In this document: positions 55,084 through 63,142 of the stretch, one piece after another
How positions within the stretch are numbered: position 1 is the stretch's first letter
Layout of the letters: each line of letters opens with the position of its first letter
NCBI RefSeq assembly: GCF_900099965.1
Contig: NZ_FNDJ01000026.1
Coordinates: forward strand, 99,203 to 163,202
DNA: 64,000 nt
Source: Nonomuraea jiangxiensis
GTDB taxonomy: Bacteria; Actinomycetota; Actinomycetes; Streptosporangiales; Streptosporangiaceae
Reading direction: 5' to 3'
Position numbers and translations under genes: made by a program
The notes under the pieces: generated by a model
What the model was told of the DNA's origin: nothing
Databases searched by the model: none
What the model saw: the letters and a program-made list of their open reading frames with translations, nothing else

Positions 55084-55973
55084 GCCGTGTGTCGAGACTC
55101 CATCGCCAGGGCGGGGCCGCGCACGTCTTCCTCATCCCCTGGTGGCTGGGGCTCGTCCTGGTGACGGCTGTGCCCCTGGTCGCCTCCCTCTACCTCTCCT
55201 TCACCGACTACAACATCCTGTCCACGCCGGAGTTCAACGGCCTGGAGAACTTCCGCCGCATGTTCCAGGACGAATACTTCTGGGCCGCCGTCAAGGTGAC
55301 GGTGATCTACGTCCTGGTCTCCATCCCGCTGCAACTCGGCTTCGCGCTGCTCCTGGCCCTGATCCTGGACCGGGGGCTGCGCGGCCTGGCCTTCTACCGC
55401 AGCGCGTTCTACCTGCCCTCGCTGCTCGGCACGAGCGTGGCCGTGGCCATCCTGTGGCGGCAGATCTTCGGCGACGACGGCCTGATCGACCGGGCGCTGT
55501 CGGTGTTCGGGCTGGAGCTGGGGAGCTGGTTGCAGAACCCGAGCCTGTCCCTCTCGACGCTGATCGTGCTGAACGTCTGGACGTTCGGCTCCCCGATGGT
55601 CATCTTCCTGGCCGGGCTCCGCCAGATCCCCGAGGAGCTCTATGAGGCCGCCAAGGTGGACGGCGCCGGGATCGTCCGCCAGTTCACCAGCGTCACGATC
55701 CCGCTGCTCACCCCGATCATCTTCTTCAACCTGATCCTGCAGACGATCGGCGCGTTCCAGACCTTCACCCAGGCCCACGTCGTCAGCGGCGGCACCGGCG
55801 GCCCGGCGAACTCGACGCTGTTCTACACGCTCTACATCTACCAGCAGGGATTCACGAACTTCGACATGGGTTACGCCTCCGCGCTGGCCTGGGTGCTGAT
55901 GATCGCGATCGGCCTGGTGACGGCCGTGCACTTCGTCCTGTCGAAGTACTGGGTCTTCTACGGAGACGACTGA
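55080..55973 (+). CDS. Sugar ABC transporter permease (MalF type)
   Basis: A membrane protein of 297 residues with six helices. The EAA loop is QIPEELYEAAKVDGAGIVRQ, VAILWRQIFGDDGLIDRAL and FIPWWLGLVLV-like N-terminal helix are typical of family 1 sugar permeases. It overlaps the binding-protein gene by 4 bp (GTGA) and the next permease by one base. Confidence 0.92.
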   Translation: MSRVSRLHRQGGAAHVFLIPWWLGLVLVTAVPLVASLYLSFTDYNILSTPEFNGLENFRRMFQDEYFWAAVKVTVIYVLVSIPLQLGFALLLALILDRGLRGLAFYRSAFYLPSLLGTSVAVAILWRQIFGDDGLIDRALSVFGLELGSWLQNPSLSLSTLIVLNVWTFGSPMVIFLAGLRQIPEELYEAAKVDGAGIVRQFTSVTIPLLTPIIFFNLILQTIGAFQTFTQAHVVSGGTGGPANSTLFYTLYIYQQGFTNFDMGYASALAWVLMIAIGLVTAVHFVLSKYWVFYGDD

Positions 55974-56854
55974 TGACGACCGCGACCCTCGAAACCACCC
56001 GCAGGAGCGCCAGGGCGGCCGTGCGCCGGCGTGGCCGCCGGGACCTGCTCAAGCACCTCGGGCTCGGCGCCTTCGTCCTGCTGATGCTCTATCCGCTGAT
56101 CTGGATGATCGTCAGCTCGTTCAAGCCCGACCACCTGATCCTGACCGAGCCGGGGCTCATCCCCAGCGAGATGACCTTCGACAACTTCGCCGAGGGCTGG
56201 AACGCGCTGAACCGCCCCTTCTCCGTGTTCTTCGCCAACTCCCTCATCGTCACCGTCGGCGCCATCGTCGGGAACCTCTTCTCCTGCTCGCTGACCGCGT
56301 TCGCGCTGGCCAGGCTGGAGTTCAGGATGCGGAAGGTGTATCTCGCCATCACGCTCGTCTCGGTGATGCTGCCGATGCACGTGCTGGTGATCCCGCAGTA
56401 CATCTTCTTCTCGCAGCTCGACCTGGTGAACACGTACTATCCGCTGCTCATCCCGAAGTTCCTGGCCACGGACGCGTTCTTCGTCTACCTGATGGTGCAG
56501 TTCATCAGGACCATCCCGCGCGATCTCGACCGCGCGGCCTGGATCGACGGCTCGGGCCCCTTCCGTACCTTCTGGTACGTGATCCTGCCGCTCATGCGGC
56601 CCGCGCTCGTCACCACCACGATCTTCACCTTCATCTGGACCTGGAACGACTTCTTCGTGCCGCTGATCTATCTGACCTCGCCCAAGATGTTCACGGTGCC
56701 GGTGGCGCTGAACTCCATGGTCGACTCCGAGACACAGAGCGGGGTGGGCATGCTGTTCGCCATGTCGCTCCTGTCGCTGCTGCCGGTGCTGATCTTCTTC
56801 GCCGTGGCCCAGAAGCAGCTCATCCGCGGCATCGCCACCACGGGGCTCAAATGA
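55973..56854 (+). CDS. Sugar ABC transporter permease (MalG type)
   Basis: A membrane protein of 293 residues. EAA loop FIRTIPRDLDRAAWIDGSGP, and SVMLPMHVLVIPQYIFFSQL, FIWTWNDFFVPLIYL are MalG-type marks. The N-terminus is Arg-rich. It overlaps the dehydrogenase gene by 4 bp, tying import to catabolism. Confidence 0.92.
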   Translation: MTTATLETTRRSARAAVRRRGRRDLLKHLGLGAFVLLMLYPLIWMIVSSFKPDHLILTEPGLIPSEMTFDNFAEGWNALNRPFSVFFANSLIVTVGAIVGNLFSCSLTAFALARLEFRMRKVYLAITLVSVMLPMHVLVIPQYIFFSQLDLVNTYYPLLIPKFLATDAFFVYLMVQFIRTIPRDLDRAAWIDGSGPFRTFWYVILPLMRPALVTTTIFTFIWTWNDFFVPLIYLTSPKMFTVPVALNSMVDSETQSGVGMLFAMSLLSLLPVLIFFAVAQKQLIRGIATTGLK

Positions 56855-57774
56855 GGATCATCATCACCGGTGACCACGACGAGAGCGCGCGCCGCCGGAT
56901 CCGCGCGGCGGCCCCGGCGGCGCGCATCGACTTCACGGCGGACCTGAACGGGATCGAGCACGCGGACGCGGTCGTCGGCCACGTACCGGAGGCGCTGCTG
57001 GCCAGGGCGTCCCGCCTGCGCTGGGTGCACAGCCCGGCCGCGGGCGTGGACGCCATCCTGTCCGACGGCCTGCTGGCCGGCGACGTCACGCTCACCTCCG
57101 CCACCGGCAACGGCGCGATCCCGCTGGCCGAGCACGCGATGCTGCTCACGCTCATGCTGAACAGGGACGTGCGGCGCTGGTCGCGTGCCCAGGAGGAGCG
57201 CCGCTGGGACCGCTTCACGCACGGCGAACTGGCGGGAAAGACCATCGGCCTGTACGGGCTCGGCCACGCAGGGCTGGACCTGGCGGCCAAGGCCCGGGCG
57301 TTCCACATGCGGGTGCTCGGCATGCGCAGGACGGCGGCGCCCGCGCCGGGCGTGGACGAGCTGTTCGGTCCGGACGACTTCCCTCGTTTCCTGGCCGAGT
57401 CCGACTTCGTCATCGTCACCGCGCCGCTCACGGCGGCCACCGCGGGACGCTTCGGCCGGGAGGCGTTCGCGGCGATGAAGCCCACCGCCTGCTTCGTCTG
57501 CGTCTCGCGTGGCGGCATCGCCGACGACGACGCCCTGCTCGACGCGTTGCGGCGGGGCGAGATCGCGGGCGCCGGGCTGGACGCGCACGGCGTGGAGCCG
57601 CTGCCCGCCGACAGCCCGTTCTGGACACTGCCGAACGTGATCGTCACTCCGCACAACGGCGCCACCACCAGGGAGACGGCCCGCAGGGGCCTCGACATCC
57701 TGGTGGACAACTTGGAAAGATTCGCCCGCGGCGCGCCGCTGCGGAACGTCGTCGACAAGGCGGCCGGCTACTGA
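56851..57774 (+). CDS. D-isomer-specific 2-hydroxyacid dehydrogenase
   Basis: A protein of 307 residues. NAD motif GLYGLGHAGLDLAAKA (from G133), and catalytic R220 (VSRGG), E249 (GVEPLP) and H268 (TPHNGA). It is like glyoxylate/hydroxypyruvate reductases of the D-2-hydroxyacid family. With the Hyi- and GarR-like proteins it points to a pathway over three-carbon hydroxy/oxo acids. The catalytic loop VCVSRGGIADDDALLDAL is intact. Start overlaps the MalG-type stop (ATGA). Confidence 0.9.
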   Translation: MRIIITGDHDESARRRIRAAAPAARIDFTADLNGIEHADAVVGHVPEALLARASRLRWVHSPAAGVDAILSDGLLAGDVTLTSATGNGAIPLAEHAMLLTLMLNRDVRRWSRAQEERRWDRFTHGELAGKTIGLYGLGHAGLDLAAKARAFHMRVLGMRRTAAPAPGVDELFGPDDFPRFLAESDFVIVTAPLTAATAGRFGREAFAAMKPTACFVCVSRGGIADDDALLDALRRGEIAGAGLDAHGVEPLPADSPFWTLPNVIVTPHNGATTRETARRGLDILVDNLERFARGAPLRNVVDKAAGY

Positions 57775-57788
57775 GGTAGCCAGTATAC

Positions 57789-57799
57789 TTGTCTGACGA
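57789..57799. promoter_or_regulatory. FCD-GntR-type operator before the gntR gene
   Basis: TTGTCTGACGA fits TNGTNNNACNA. It lies 25 bp upstream of the GTG start and directly after the -10-like TATACT (57784-57789, one base shared), as expected for autorepression. Confidence 0.6.
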
Positions 57800-57824
57800 T
57801 TTGGCGACGTGCGGGAGGAGTTCT

Positions 57825-58511
57825 GTGGACGGCCAGCCCAGTTTTTCCCTCGGACCGTCATCCCTGACGGAAGCGCTTTACGAGTCGGTCCGCAAGCGCA
57901 TCGTCAACGGCGAGATCGCCCCCGGCGAGAAGCTCACCGAGATCCGCATCGCCGGCGAATACAGCGTGGCGCGCCCCACGGCCAAGGCCTGTCTCGAACG
58001 GCTAACCGCGCTCGGGTTGTTGCGCCGCACCACGCACAAGACCGCCGTCGTGCCCAAGCTGGACGAAAGCGAGATCCGCGACCTCTACTTCAGCCGCGAG
58101 ACCGTCGAGCGGGCCGCGGTCGCGGCGCTGGCCCGCACGGCCACCGTGCCGCCCGACGCCGTGCGAGCCCAGGCGGCGATGAAGGCGGCGGCAGGCGACA
58201 TGGCGTTCGCCAGCCAGGTGGAGGCCGACATCGCCTTCCACTCCGCACTGGTGGCCGCCGTGGGCAGCCGCCGCCTGTCGCGCATGCACGAGGTGATCCT
58301 CGGGGAGGTGCACCTGACCATGGGCCAGTTCCAGGCCCACCGCACCACCCACCCGATGAACGTGGTGCACGAGCACGACGACATCCTCAAGGCGATCGGC
58401 GACGGCGACCCCGAGCGGGCGCAGCAGCGCCTCACCCACCATCTCGACCAGGCCCAGGGCCGCCTGGTCAGCCAGCTACGCCGCGAACAGACAGAAGAGG
58501 CGCGCACGTGA
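57825..58511 (+). CDS. FCD-type GntR regulator of the HyGH6/ABC cluster
   Basis: A regulator of 228 residues. Winged helix at about 12-75 (LYESVRKRIVNGEIAPGEKL; YSVARPTAKACLERLTALGL), then the FCD domain with the metal-site His residues (ADIAFHSALVAAVG; VVHEHDDILKAIGDGD; LTHHLDQAQG). GTG at 57825 follows GGAGGAG. A TTG upstream could read through the operator, but has no ribosome binding site. Operator pattern copies at its own promoter and at both cluster promoters make it the local regulator; the ligand is probably a pathway acid. Confidence 0.88.
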   Translation: MDGQPSFSLGPSSLTEALYESVRKRIVNGEIAPGEKLTEIRIAGEYSVARPTAKACLERLTALGLLRRTTHKTAVVPKLDESEIRDLYFSRETVERAAVAALARTATVPPDAVRAQAAMKAAAGDMAFASQVEADIAFHSALVAAVGSRRLSRMHEVILGEVHLTMGQFQAHRTTHPMNVVHEHDDILKAIGDGDPERAQQRLTHHLDQAQGRLVSQLRREQTEEART

Positions 58512-58603
58512 ACTGGGCCGGCGTTTTCGAGGAGCTCATGTGACCGGGGTCGGCGTTTTCGAGGAGTTCATGTGACCGGGGTCGGCGTTTTCGAGGAGTT
58601 CAT
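58508..58603 (+). repeat. Three 32-bp repeats forming a chain of overlapping mini-ORFs
   Basis: Three 32-bp units start at 58508, 58540 and 58572. Copies two and three are identical; copy one differs at several bases. Each unit begins at a GTG, carries GAGGAG and ends with ATGTGA, so each encodes an 11-codon ORF (such as VTGVGVFEEFM) whose stop overlaps the next GTG by four bases. The first GTG overlaps the gntR stop, and the third mini-ORF ends on the hyi start. Confidence 0.85.
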
Positions 58604-59407
58604 GTGATCAGGTGGACCGTCAACTGCTCGATCCTCTACACCGACCTGCCGCTGCTGGAACGCCCCGCCGCGGCGGCGGCCGACGGGTTCTCCGCGGTCG
58701 AGTTCTGGTGGCCGTGGCCGGTCGCGGTGCCCGCCGACCGGGACGTGGACGCGTTCGTACGCGCCGTCCAGGACGCCGGGGTCCGGCTGACCGGGCTCAA
58801 CTTCTTCGCCGGAGACATGCCCGCCGGTGACCGCGGCCTGGTGTCGTGGCCCGCGCGGGCGCAGGAGCTGCGGGACAACATCCCCGTGGTGGCGGACATC
58901 GGCGAGCGGCTCGGCTGCCGGGCCTTCAACGCCCTTTACGGCAACCGCGTCGCCGGGGTCGAGGCGAAGGAGCAGGACGAACTGGCCGCCGAGCTGCTGA
59001 CGGCCTGCGCGGCGGGCGTGGCGGGGACCGTGCTGCTGGAGCCGGTCAGCGGTGCGCCGCGCTATCCGCTGCTGACGGCCGACGCCGCCGTGGCCGTGCT
59101 CGACCGGCTGGGCGAGGTGCCCAACCTGGGGCTGCTGGCCGACTTTTACCACCTGGCGACCAACGGTGACGACGTACCGTCCGTCATCGAGCGGTACGGT
59201 ACGCGCATCGCCCACGTACAGATCGCCGACGCCCCCGGCAGGGGCGCGCCGGGGGAGGGCGCGTTGCCGCTCCGCCAGTGGATCGACGATCTGTACGCAG
59301 CCGGATACGACGGATACATCGGCCTCGAATACCGCTCCGAGGGCCCGGCCGCGTTCGCCTGGCTGCCGCGCGAGCAGCGGGCCGCGGACTCGGGAGGATC
59401 ATCGTGA
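58604..59407 (+). CDS. hyi: Hydroxypyruvate isomerase-like TIM-barrel protein
   Basis: A protein of 267 residues of the AP endonuclease family 2 fold. WTVNCSILYTDLPLLERPAA is the Hyi-type start; metal ligands are expected in LLEPVSG (Glu), LADFYHLATNGD (Asp/His), HVQIADAPGRGAPGEGAL and GLEYRSEG (Glu). It could isomerise hydroxypyruvate/tartronate semialdehyde or a related sugar acid such as a 2-oxo-tetronate; glyoxylate carboligase is not in the window. The GTG follows GAGGAG in the third 32-bp repeat, so its translation is probably coupled to the mini-ORFs. Confidence 0.85.
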   Translation: MIRWTVNCSILYTDLPLLERPAAAAADGFSAVEFWWPWPVAVPADRDVDAFVRAVQDAGVRLTGLNFFAGDMPAGDRGLVSWPARAQELRDNIPVVADIGERLGCRAFNALYGNRVAGVEAKEQDELAAELLTACAAGVAGTVLLEPVSGAPRYPLLTADAAVAVLDRLGEVPNLGLLADFYHLATNGDDVPSVIERYGTRIAHVQIADAPGRGAPGEGALPLRQWIDDLYAAGYDGYIGLEYRSEGPAAFAWLPREQRAADSGGSS

Positions 59408-60282
59408 CCAGCATCGCCTTCATCGGCCTCGGCATCATGGGCAGCCCCATGGCCGTGCACCTGGTCAAGGCCGGACACAGCGTGACCGGCTACAACCGCA
59501 CACCGGCGAAGGCCAGGGCGCTGGCCGAGGCCGGCGGCCGGGTGGCCGACTCGATCGCCGAGGCGGCGCGGGGGGCCGAGGTGGTCGCGCTCATGCTCCC
59601 CGACTCCCCGGACGTGCGGGGCGTGCTGACCGGCGAAGCCGGGGTGTTCGCGCACGCCGCGCCCGGCACGCTGATCATCGACTTCTCCTCGATCCGTCCC
59701 GACGTCACCCGCGAACTGGCGGGCGAGGCGGCCCGGCACGGCCTGCGCTACCTCGACGCCCCGGTCTCCGGCGGCGAGGCGGGCGCCAGGAACGCCGCCC
59801 TGTCGATCATGGTGGGCGGCGAGAGCGACGACTTCGAGGCCGCCAAGCCGATCTTCGACGCGGTGGGCAGGACGGTCGTGCACGTGGGGCCGAGCGGCGC
59901 GGGCCAGACGGTCAAGGCGGCCAACCAGCTCGTCGTGGCCGCCAACATCGAGGCGCTGGCGGAGGCCGTGGTGTTCCTGCGGGCGTACGGGGTGGACCTG
60001 GAGGCCGCGCTGGAGGTGCTCGGCGGCGGGCTGGCGGGCTCGGCCGTACTGACGCAGAAGCGCGCCAACATGCTGAACCACTCCTTCGAGCCGGGCTTCC
60101 GCATCGAACTGCACCACAAGGACATGGGCATCGTCACGTCGGCGGCCCGCGAGGCGGGCGTCGTGCTGCCGCTGGGCGCGCTGGTCGCCCAGCTCGTCGC
60201 GGCGGCGAAGGCCGCGGGGGACGGCGGGCTGGACCACTCCGCGCTGCTGCGCGGCGTGGAGCGCCTCTCCGGCACCTCGTAA
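59404..60282 (+). CDS. garR: 2-hydroxy-3-oxopropionate reductase-like (GarR type)
   Basis: A beta-hydroxyacid dehydrogenase of 292 residues. FIGLGIMGSPMAVHLVKAGH binds the dinucleotide, DAPVSGGEAGARNAALSIMV is the substrate motif, and K171 (GAGQTVKAANQ) is the family's catalytic lysine. It likely reduces tartronate semialdehyde to glycerate, or a related acid (L-threonate dehydrogenase-like activity is an alternative). GTG overlaps the hyi stop by 4 bp. Last gene of the cluster; a hairpin follows. Confidence 0.88.
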   Translation: MTSIAFIGLGIMGSPMAVHLVKAGHSVTGYNRTPAKARALAEAGGRVADSIAEAARGAEVVALMLPDSPDVRGVLTGEAGVFAHAAPGTLIIDFSSIRPDVTRELAGEAARHGLRYLDAPVSGGEAGARNAALSIMVGGESDDFEAAKPIFDAVGRTVVHVGPSGAGQTVKAANQLVVAANIEALAEAVVFLRAYGVDLEAALEVLGGGLAGSAVLTQKRANMLNHSFEPGFRIELHHKDMGIVTSAAREAGVVLPLGALVAQLVAAAKAAGDGGLDHSALLRGVERLSGTS

Positions 60283-60300
60283 CACCTGCTTCAAGATTGT

Positions 60301-60322
60301 CGCCCAAAGTGACAATTGGGCG
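60301..60322 (+). terminator. Hairpin after the garR-like gene
   Basis: CGCCCAA (60301-60307) and TTGGGCG (60316-60322) pair around an 8-nt loop, 18 bp after the stop. ATTGTC (60296-60301) and GACAAT (60311-60316) form an overlapping second inverted repeat, so a protein site is an alternative. Confidence 0.5.
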
Positions 60323-60366
60323 CGGGCGCGACTACTGGGAGTAATTTCCGTTGTTAGTCGTTGCCC

Positions 60367-61032
60367 ATGCTCTCATTGCGATCATGGCAACCCGCGGTGG
60401 CGGCGTTCGCCGCCGCCGCGTCCTTCGTCGTGCTGGCCCCGGCCGCGTCGGTCGCGGCGCCCGCCGAACTCCCGCCCCCGCTGTCTCCAGCGGCCGCCTA
60501 CCAGCGGCTGAGCGAGCTCACCGTGGCCGACCCGCGCCCGATGCAGGGCTACAGCCGCGCCCGGTTCCCGCACTGGACCCAGCGGGGCGAGGACTGCGAC
60601 ACCCGCGAGGTCGTGCTGGCCCGCGACGGCGAGGACGTCAAGCAGGACGAGAGGTGCCGCGCCGTCTCCGGGACCTGGTTCAGCGAGTACGACGGCAGGA
60701 CCTTCACCAGCGGCTCCGAACTCGACATCGACCACGTGGTCCCGCTGGCCGAGGCCTGGCGTTCGGGGGCCGACGCCTGGACCGACGCGCAGCGCAGGAG
60801 GTTCGCGAACGACCTGGACGGGCCGCAGCTCATCGCGGTCTCCGCCGCCTCGAACCGGTCCAAGGGCGACCAGCCGCCCGACCAGTGGCGGCCGCCGCGG
60901 CGCGGCTACTGGTGCACGTACGGCAGGGCCTGGGTCGACGTCAAGTCCCGCTACGAGCTGACCGTCACCGGGCCCGAGCTGGACGCGCTGGCGGACATGA
61001 TCTCGACCTGCGACTGGACGGACGGTGGCTGA
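60367..61032 (+). CDS. Secreted HNH nuclease (DUF1524/GmrSD C-terminal type)
   Basis: A protein of 221 residues with a signal peptide (about 1-30, ending SVAAPAE). The nuclease domain has DIDHVVPLAEAWRSGADAW, FANDLDGPQLIAVSAASNRS and KGDQPPDQW, the DUF1524 HNH motif with its Asp-His, Asn and Lys. It is probably an extracellular nuclease; Cys in DCDTREV, RCRAVSG, WCTYG and TCDW may form disulphides. ATG at 60367; a TTG two codons earlier is possible. It overlaps the next gene by 8 bp. Confidence 0.88.
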   Translation: MLSLRSWQPAVAAFAAAASFVVLAPAASVAAPAELPPPLSPAAAYQRLSELTVADPRPMQGYSRARFPHWTQRGEDCDTREVVLARDGEDVKQDERCRAVSGTWFSEYDGRTFTSGSELDIDHVVPLAEAWRSGADAWTDAQRRRFANDLDGPQLIAVSAASNRSKGDQPPDQWRPPRRGYWCTYGRAWVDVKSRYELTVTGPELDALADMISTCDWTDGG

Positions 61033-61321
61033 ACCCCTGCCGGGCGACGGCATCACCCGTTACGAGAGCCACGTCGTCGCGGGCCCCGGCGGGGTCATGA
61101 CGGATGAGGTGGGCGTCATCACCGGCGAGGTGACCGTGCGCACGGAGGTCAACGGGGGGCGGGCGACCGTATGTATCCAGTATTTCCAGGCGGATGAATG
61201 GTACGAGATCGAGGGCAGCCCCCTGGGCCTGACCACCGATCCAGGCCCAAGCCTGCACCAGGAGATCGTCCAGGCCGTACGGCGGGGCATGCCCGACGGC
61301 CTGGCGAATTTCCGCTCCTGA
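61025..61321 (+). CDS. Small conserved-looking hypothetical protein, 98 aa
   Basis: An acidic protein of 98 residues (GVMTDEVGVITGEVTVRTEV; VCIQYFQADEWYEIEGSPLG) with a beta-rich first half and a helical end (LHQEIVQAVRRGMP). Its GTG lies in the last codons of the HNH nuclease gene (8-bp overlap). An immunity or accessory role for the nuclease is possible but unproven. Confidence 0.7.
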   Translation: MAEPLPGDGITRYESHVVAGPGGVMTDEVGVITGEVTVRTEVNGGRATVCIQYFQADEWYEIEGSPLGLTTDPGPSLHQEIVQAVRRGMPDGLANFRS

Positions 61322-61431
61322 GACCCATAGCCGGGCCCGCTCGCCCCTGAGGTTCTGACCGGGCCCGCTTGCTCGTGAGACCCTGGCCGGGCCTGCTCGC
61401 TCCTGAGACCCTGGCCGGGCCAGCCCTTCGC
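61314..61431. repeat. Degenerate 28-bp tandem repeats, four copies
   Basis: Units of 28-29 bp with GAGACCCTGGCCGGGC-like cores run from the end of the 98-aa gene to before the thioesterase. The array begins in the last codons of that gene (the stop is part of the first unit). Confidence 0.7.
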
Positions 61432-61477
61432 GGCCCTGATCGGGGCGGGCCCGGCCAGGTCGGAAACTGTCGGTGGC

Positions 61478-62020
61478 ATGGCGTTCAATGTCCCCATGGG
61501 TACGCAGCCAGGCCGGGGCCTGTTCTGGGACATGCACGAGGGGCGGGTGCCGCCACCCGCCGCGGCCGAGACGCTGGGCTGGGAGCTGCTGAGCGTGGAC
61601 CCCGACCAGGGGACCATCGAGGTGGCCTTCCAGGCGAGCGACCGTTTCACCAATCCGGTGGGCGTGGTCCAGGGCGGTTTCCTGGCGGCGATGCTCGACG
61701 ACACGCTGGGGCCCGCGCTGGCCGCGACGTTGCCCGAGGGCCGCTTCGCACCGACGCTCGACCTGCACGTGCAGTTCCTGCGCCCGGCCAAGCCCGGCCG
61801 GCTGGTGGGCCGAGGCCGCGTCGTGCGCCGCGGCAGTCAGGTGTGCTTCATGTCCGGCGAGCTCCTGGGGCCCGACGGCGAGCCCGTGGCCGTCGCAACC
61901 GCAACCGCACAGATCCGAACAATCCACCCGCCCACACCCGCCACCCGACCCGACCAAGCCGACCGGGCCGTCCCGACCCTCCGATCCGACCAATCGAGCC
62001 ACCCCGGCCACCCCACCTGA
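61478..62020 (+). CDS. PaaI family hot-dog thioesterase
   Basis: A protein of 180 residues. Hot-dog core (NPVGVVQGGFLAAMLDDTLG; LDLHVQFLRPAKPGRLVGRG) of the PaaI type, with Gln-Gly-Gly in place of the usual His-Gly-Gly and Asp in MLDDTLG. Acyl-CoA hydrolase by family. The last 35 residues after QIRTIHPP are Pro/Ser-rich and disordered, and may be a frame extension over repeat-like DNA rather than a conserved tail. Confidence 0.85.
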   Translation: MAFNVPMGTQPGRGLFWDMHEGRVPPPAAAETLGWELLSVDPDQGTIEVAFQASDRFTNPVGVVQGGFLAAMLDDTLGPALAATLPEGRFAPTLDLHVQFLRPAKPGRLVGRGRVVRRGSQVCFMSGELLGPDGEPVAVATATAQIRTIHPPTPATRPDQADRAVPTLRSDQSSHPGHPT

Positions 62021-62435
62021 TCAAGCCGACCGGTAGCAGCAGGGGCCGCGGTGACGGCCTACCCGCGGCCACCTATGCCCGGCGACCCTCCAATCCGACC
62101 AAGCGGGCCACCCCCGCCACCTCGACTGACGAAGCAGTGGGGCCACCCGCCTCCAGCGCTCAAGCGCGCCAGCGATCCGCCCTCAACCGCTCAAGGTCAG
62201 CCGCGACGGGCACCCGGCCGCTCAGGTCAGCCGCGTCGTCGGCGCCCGAGCGCTTGAGGGGTCACGTCATGAGCGCCCGAGCGCTCACAGCGGCCGGATC
62301 GCCGGTGTCCCATGCCATGGCGGCCGCTATCTCGACCGACCGGTTCAGCCGGGGCCTGGACGGTGTCCTCAGGGGCCTGACCTGACCGCTCCAACGGCAT
62401 GTCCACCCTCGGTCCCTAAGCCCCGTGCCACCATG

Positions 62436-62600
62436 GGGTTCACCGTCGCCACGGATTGATCCCGGCCCCACCGGTTCACCTCCGCCCCATTGGTTCACCA
62501 CCCCCAGGGGTTCACCCCCGCCCCTCGGTTCACTACCGCCTGGGTTTACCCACCCCCATGCGTTCACTTGGTCCCACAAATTCACGCCGGCCCCTGGGGC
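62436..62600. repeat. Degenerate GGTTCAC repeats, about eight copies
   Basis: GGTTCACC or a close variant recurs every 16-25 bp between C-rich spacers, with the last copies degenerate. The array lies within the gene-poor region. Confidence 0.6.
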
Positions 62601-62717
62601 GGACCCCATGGAAGCATGGCCTCGGGCCTCGTCCCGTGTGAGGACGAAGCCGTGGAGACCACTACCTGCTGCGAATGGGAGTGCTGGACCGGATGGCGGC
62701 CTCCAGCCCTATGCAAC

Positions 62718-62794
62718 GGGGAGCTCCAGCCCCGTGCGCACGGGAAGGGGAGCCTCCGGCCCCACGTGAAGGGGAGCCTCCGGCCCCACGCGAA
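62718..62794. repeat. Three 24-29-bp tandem repeats
   Basis: One 29-bp unit (62718-62746) and two 24-bp units (62747-62770, 62771-62794) of the form GGGGAGCCTCCGGCCCCACG plus a GTGAA/CGAA end. The last two differ at one base. Confidence 0.8.
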
Positions 62795-62857
62795 GGGGGG
62801 CCGTAAGACCGCCCCCGGGCGGAGGGAGATGGGCCCCTGATGCGTCGGGGTCGTATC

Positions 62858-63142
62858 TCAGGCTCGCCGGTCCAGGCGGAACATCGGCTGTCCCGGGATG
62901 CCCGGCTGGGCGTCCAGCGACTTGTCGTCGAGGATGGGCACGGCGTCCTCCGCAACGAACACCCGTACGTCCTCCTTCTCGACCACCTGGTCGCCCGCCT
63001 CCGGCACGCTGGCCAGGAAGAGCTCGAGCGTACCCGCCTCATCGACCTTCGGGGCGATCCGCAGGCCCGCCTCGGCGGGGACGTCCTCGCCGACCATCAG
63101 GTCCCGGATCGCCACGACGGCGTTGTCAGTCAGTGTCAGCAC
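62858..63142 (-). CDS. HesB/IscA-like A-type protein without cysteines
   Basis: A protein of 94 residues (LTLTDNAVVAIRDLMVGEDV; AGLRIAPKVDEAGTLELFLA) with the HesB/IscA fold layout. The three cysteines of Fe-S carriers are absent, as in a common actinobacterial subgroup of unknown function. GTG at 63142 has AAGGAG six bases upstream; longer readings lack this. Divergent from the HhH-GPD gene (94 bp). Confidence 0.85.
   Translation of the reverse strand: MLTLTDNAVVAIRDLMVGEDVPAEAGLRIAPKVDEAGTLELFLASVPEAGDQVVEKEDVRVFVAEDAVPILDDKSLDAQPGIPGQPMFRLDRRA

Larger units (their letters stand above)
62021..62857. other. Gene-poor, repeat-rich intergenic region
   Basis: No frame here has a credible start, family motif or ribosome binding site. 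The stretch holds the two repeat arrays listed separately (62436-62600, 62718-62794) and otherwise Pro/Arg-rich readings typical of non-coding high-GC DNA. The first part (62021-62280) continues the GACC-rich composition of the thioesterase tail and may be decayed coding sequence. Confidence 0.6.

Noticed and set aside
58508..58607. The 11-codon mini-ORFs as functional peptides
   Set aside because: No similarity to known leader peptides; listed as a regulatory repeat, not as genes.
60296..60316. Fifth GntR operator (ATTGTC ... GACAAT) after the garR-like gene
   Set aside because: The half-sites are ten bases apart instead of the three of the TNGTNNNACNA pattern; a hairpin terminator explains it better.
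62262..62609. A 115-codon minus-strand frame in the gene-poor region
   Set aside because: Gly/Pro/Trp-rich reading of the repeat array, no ribosome binding site and no motif.
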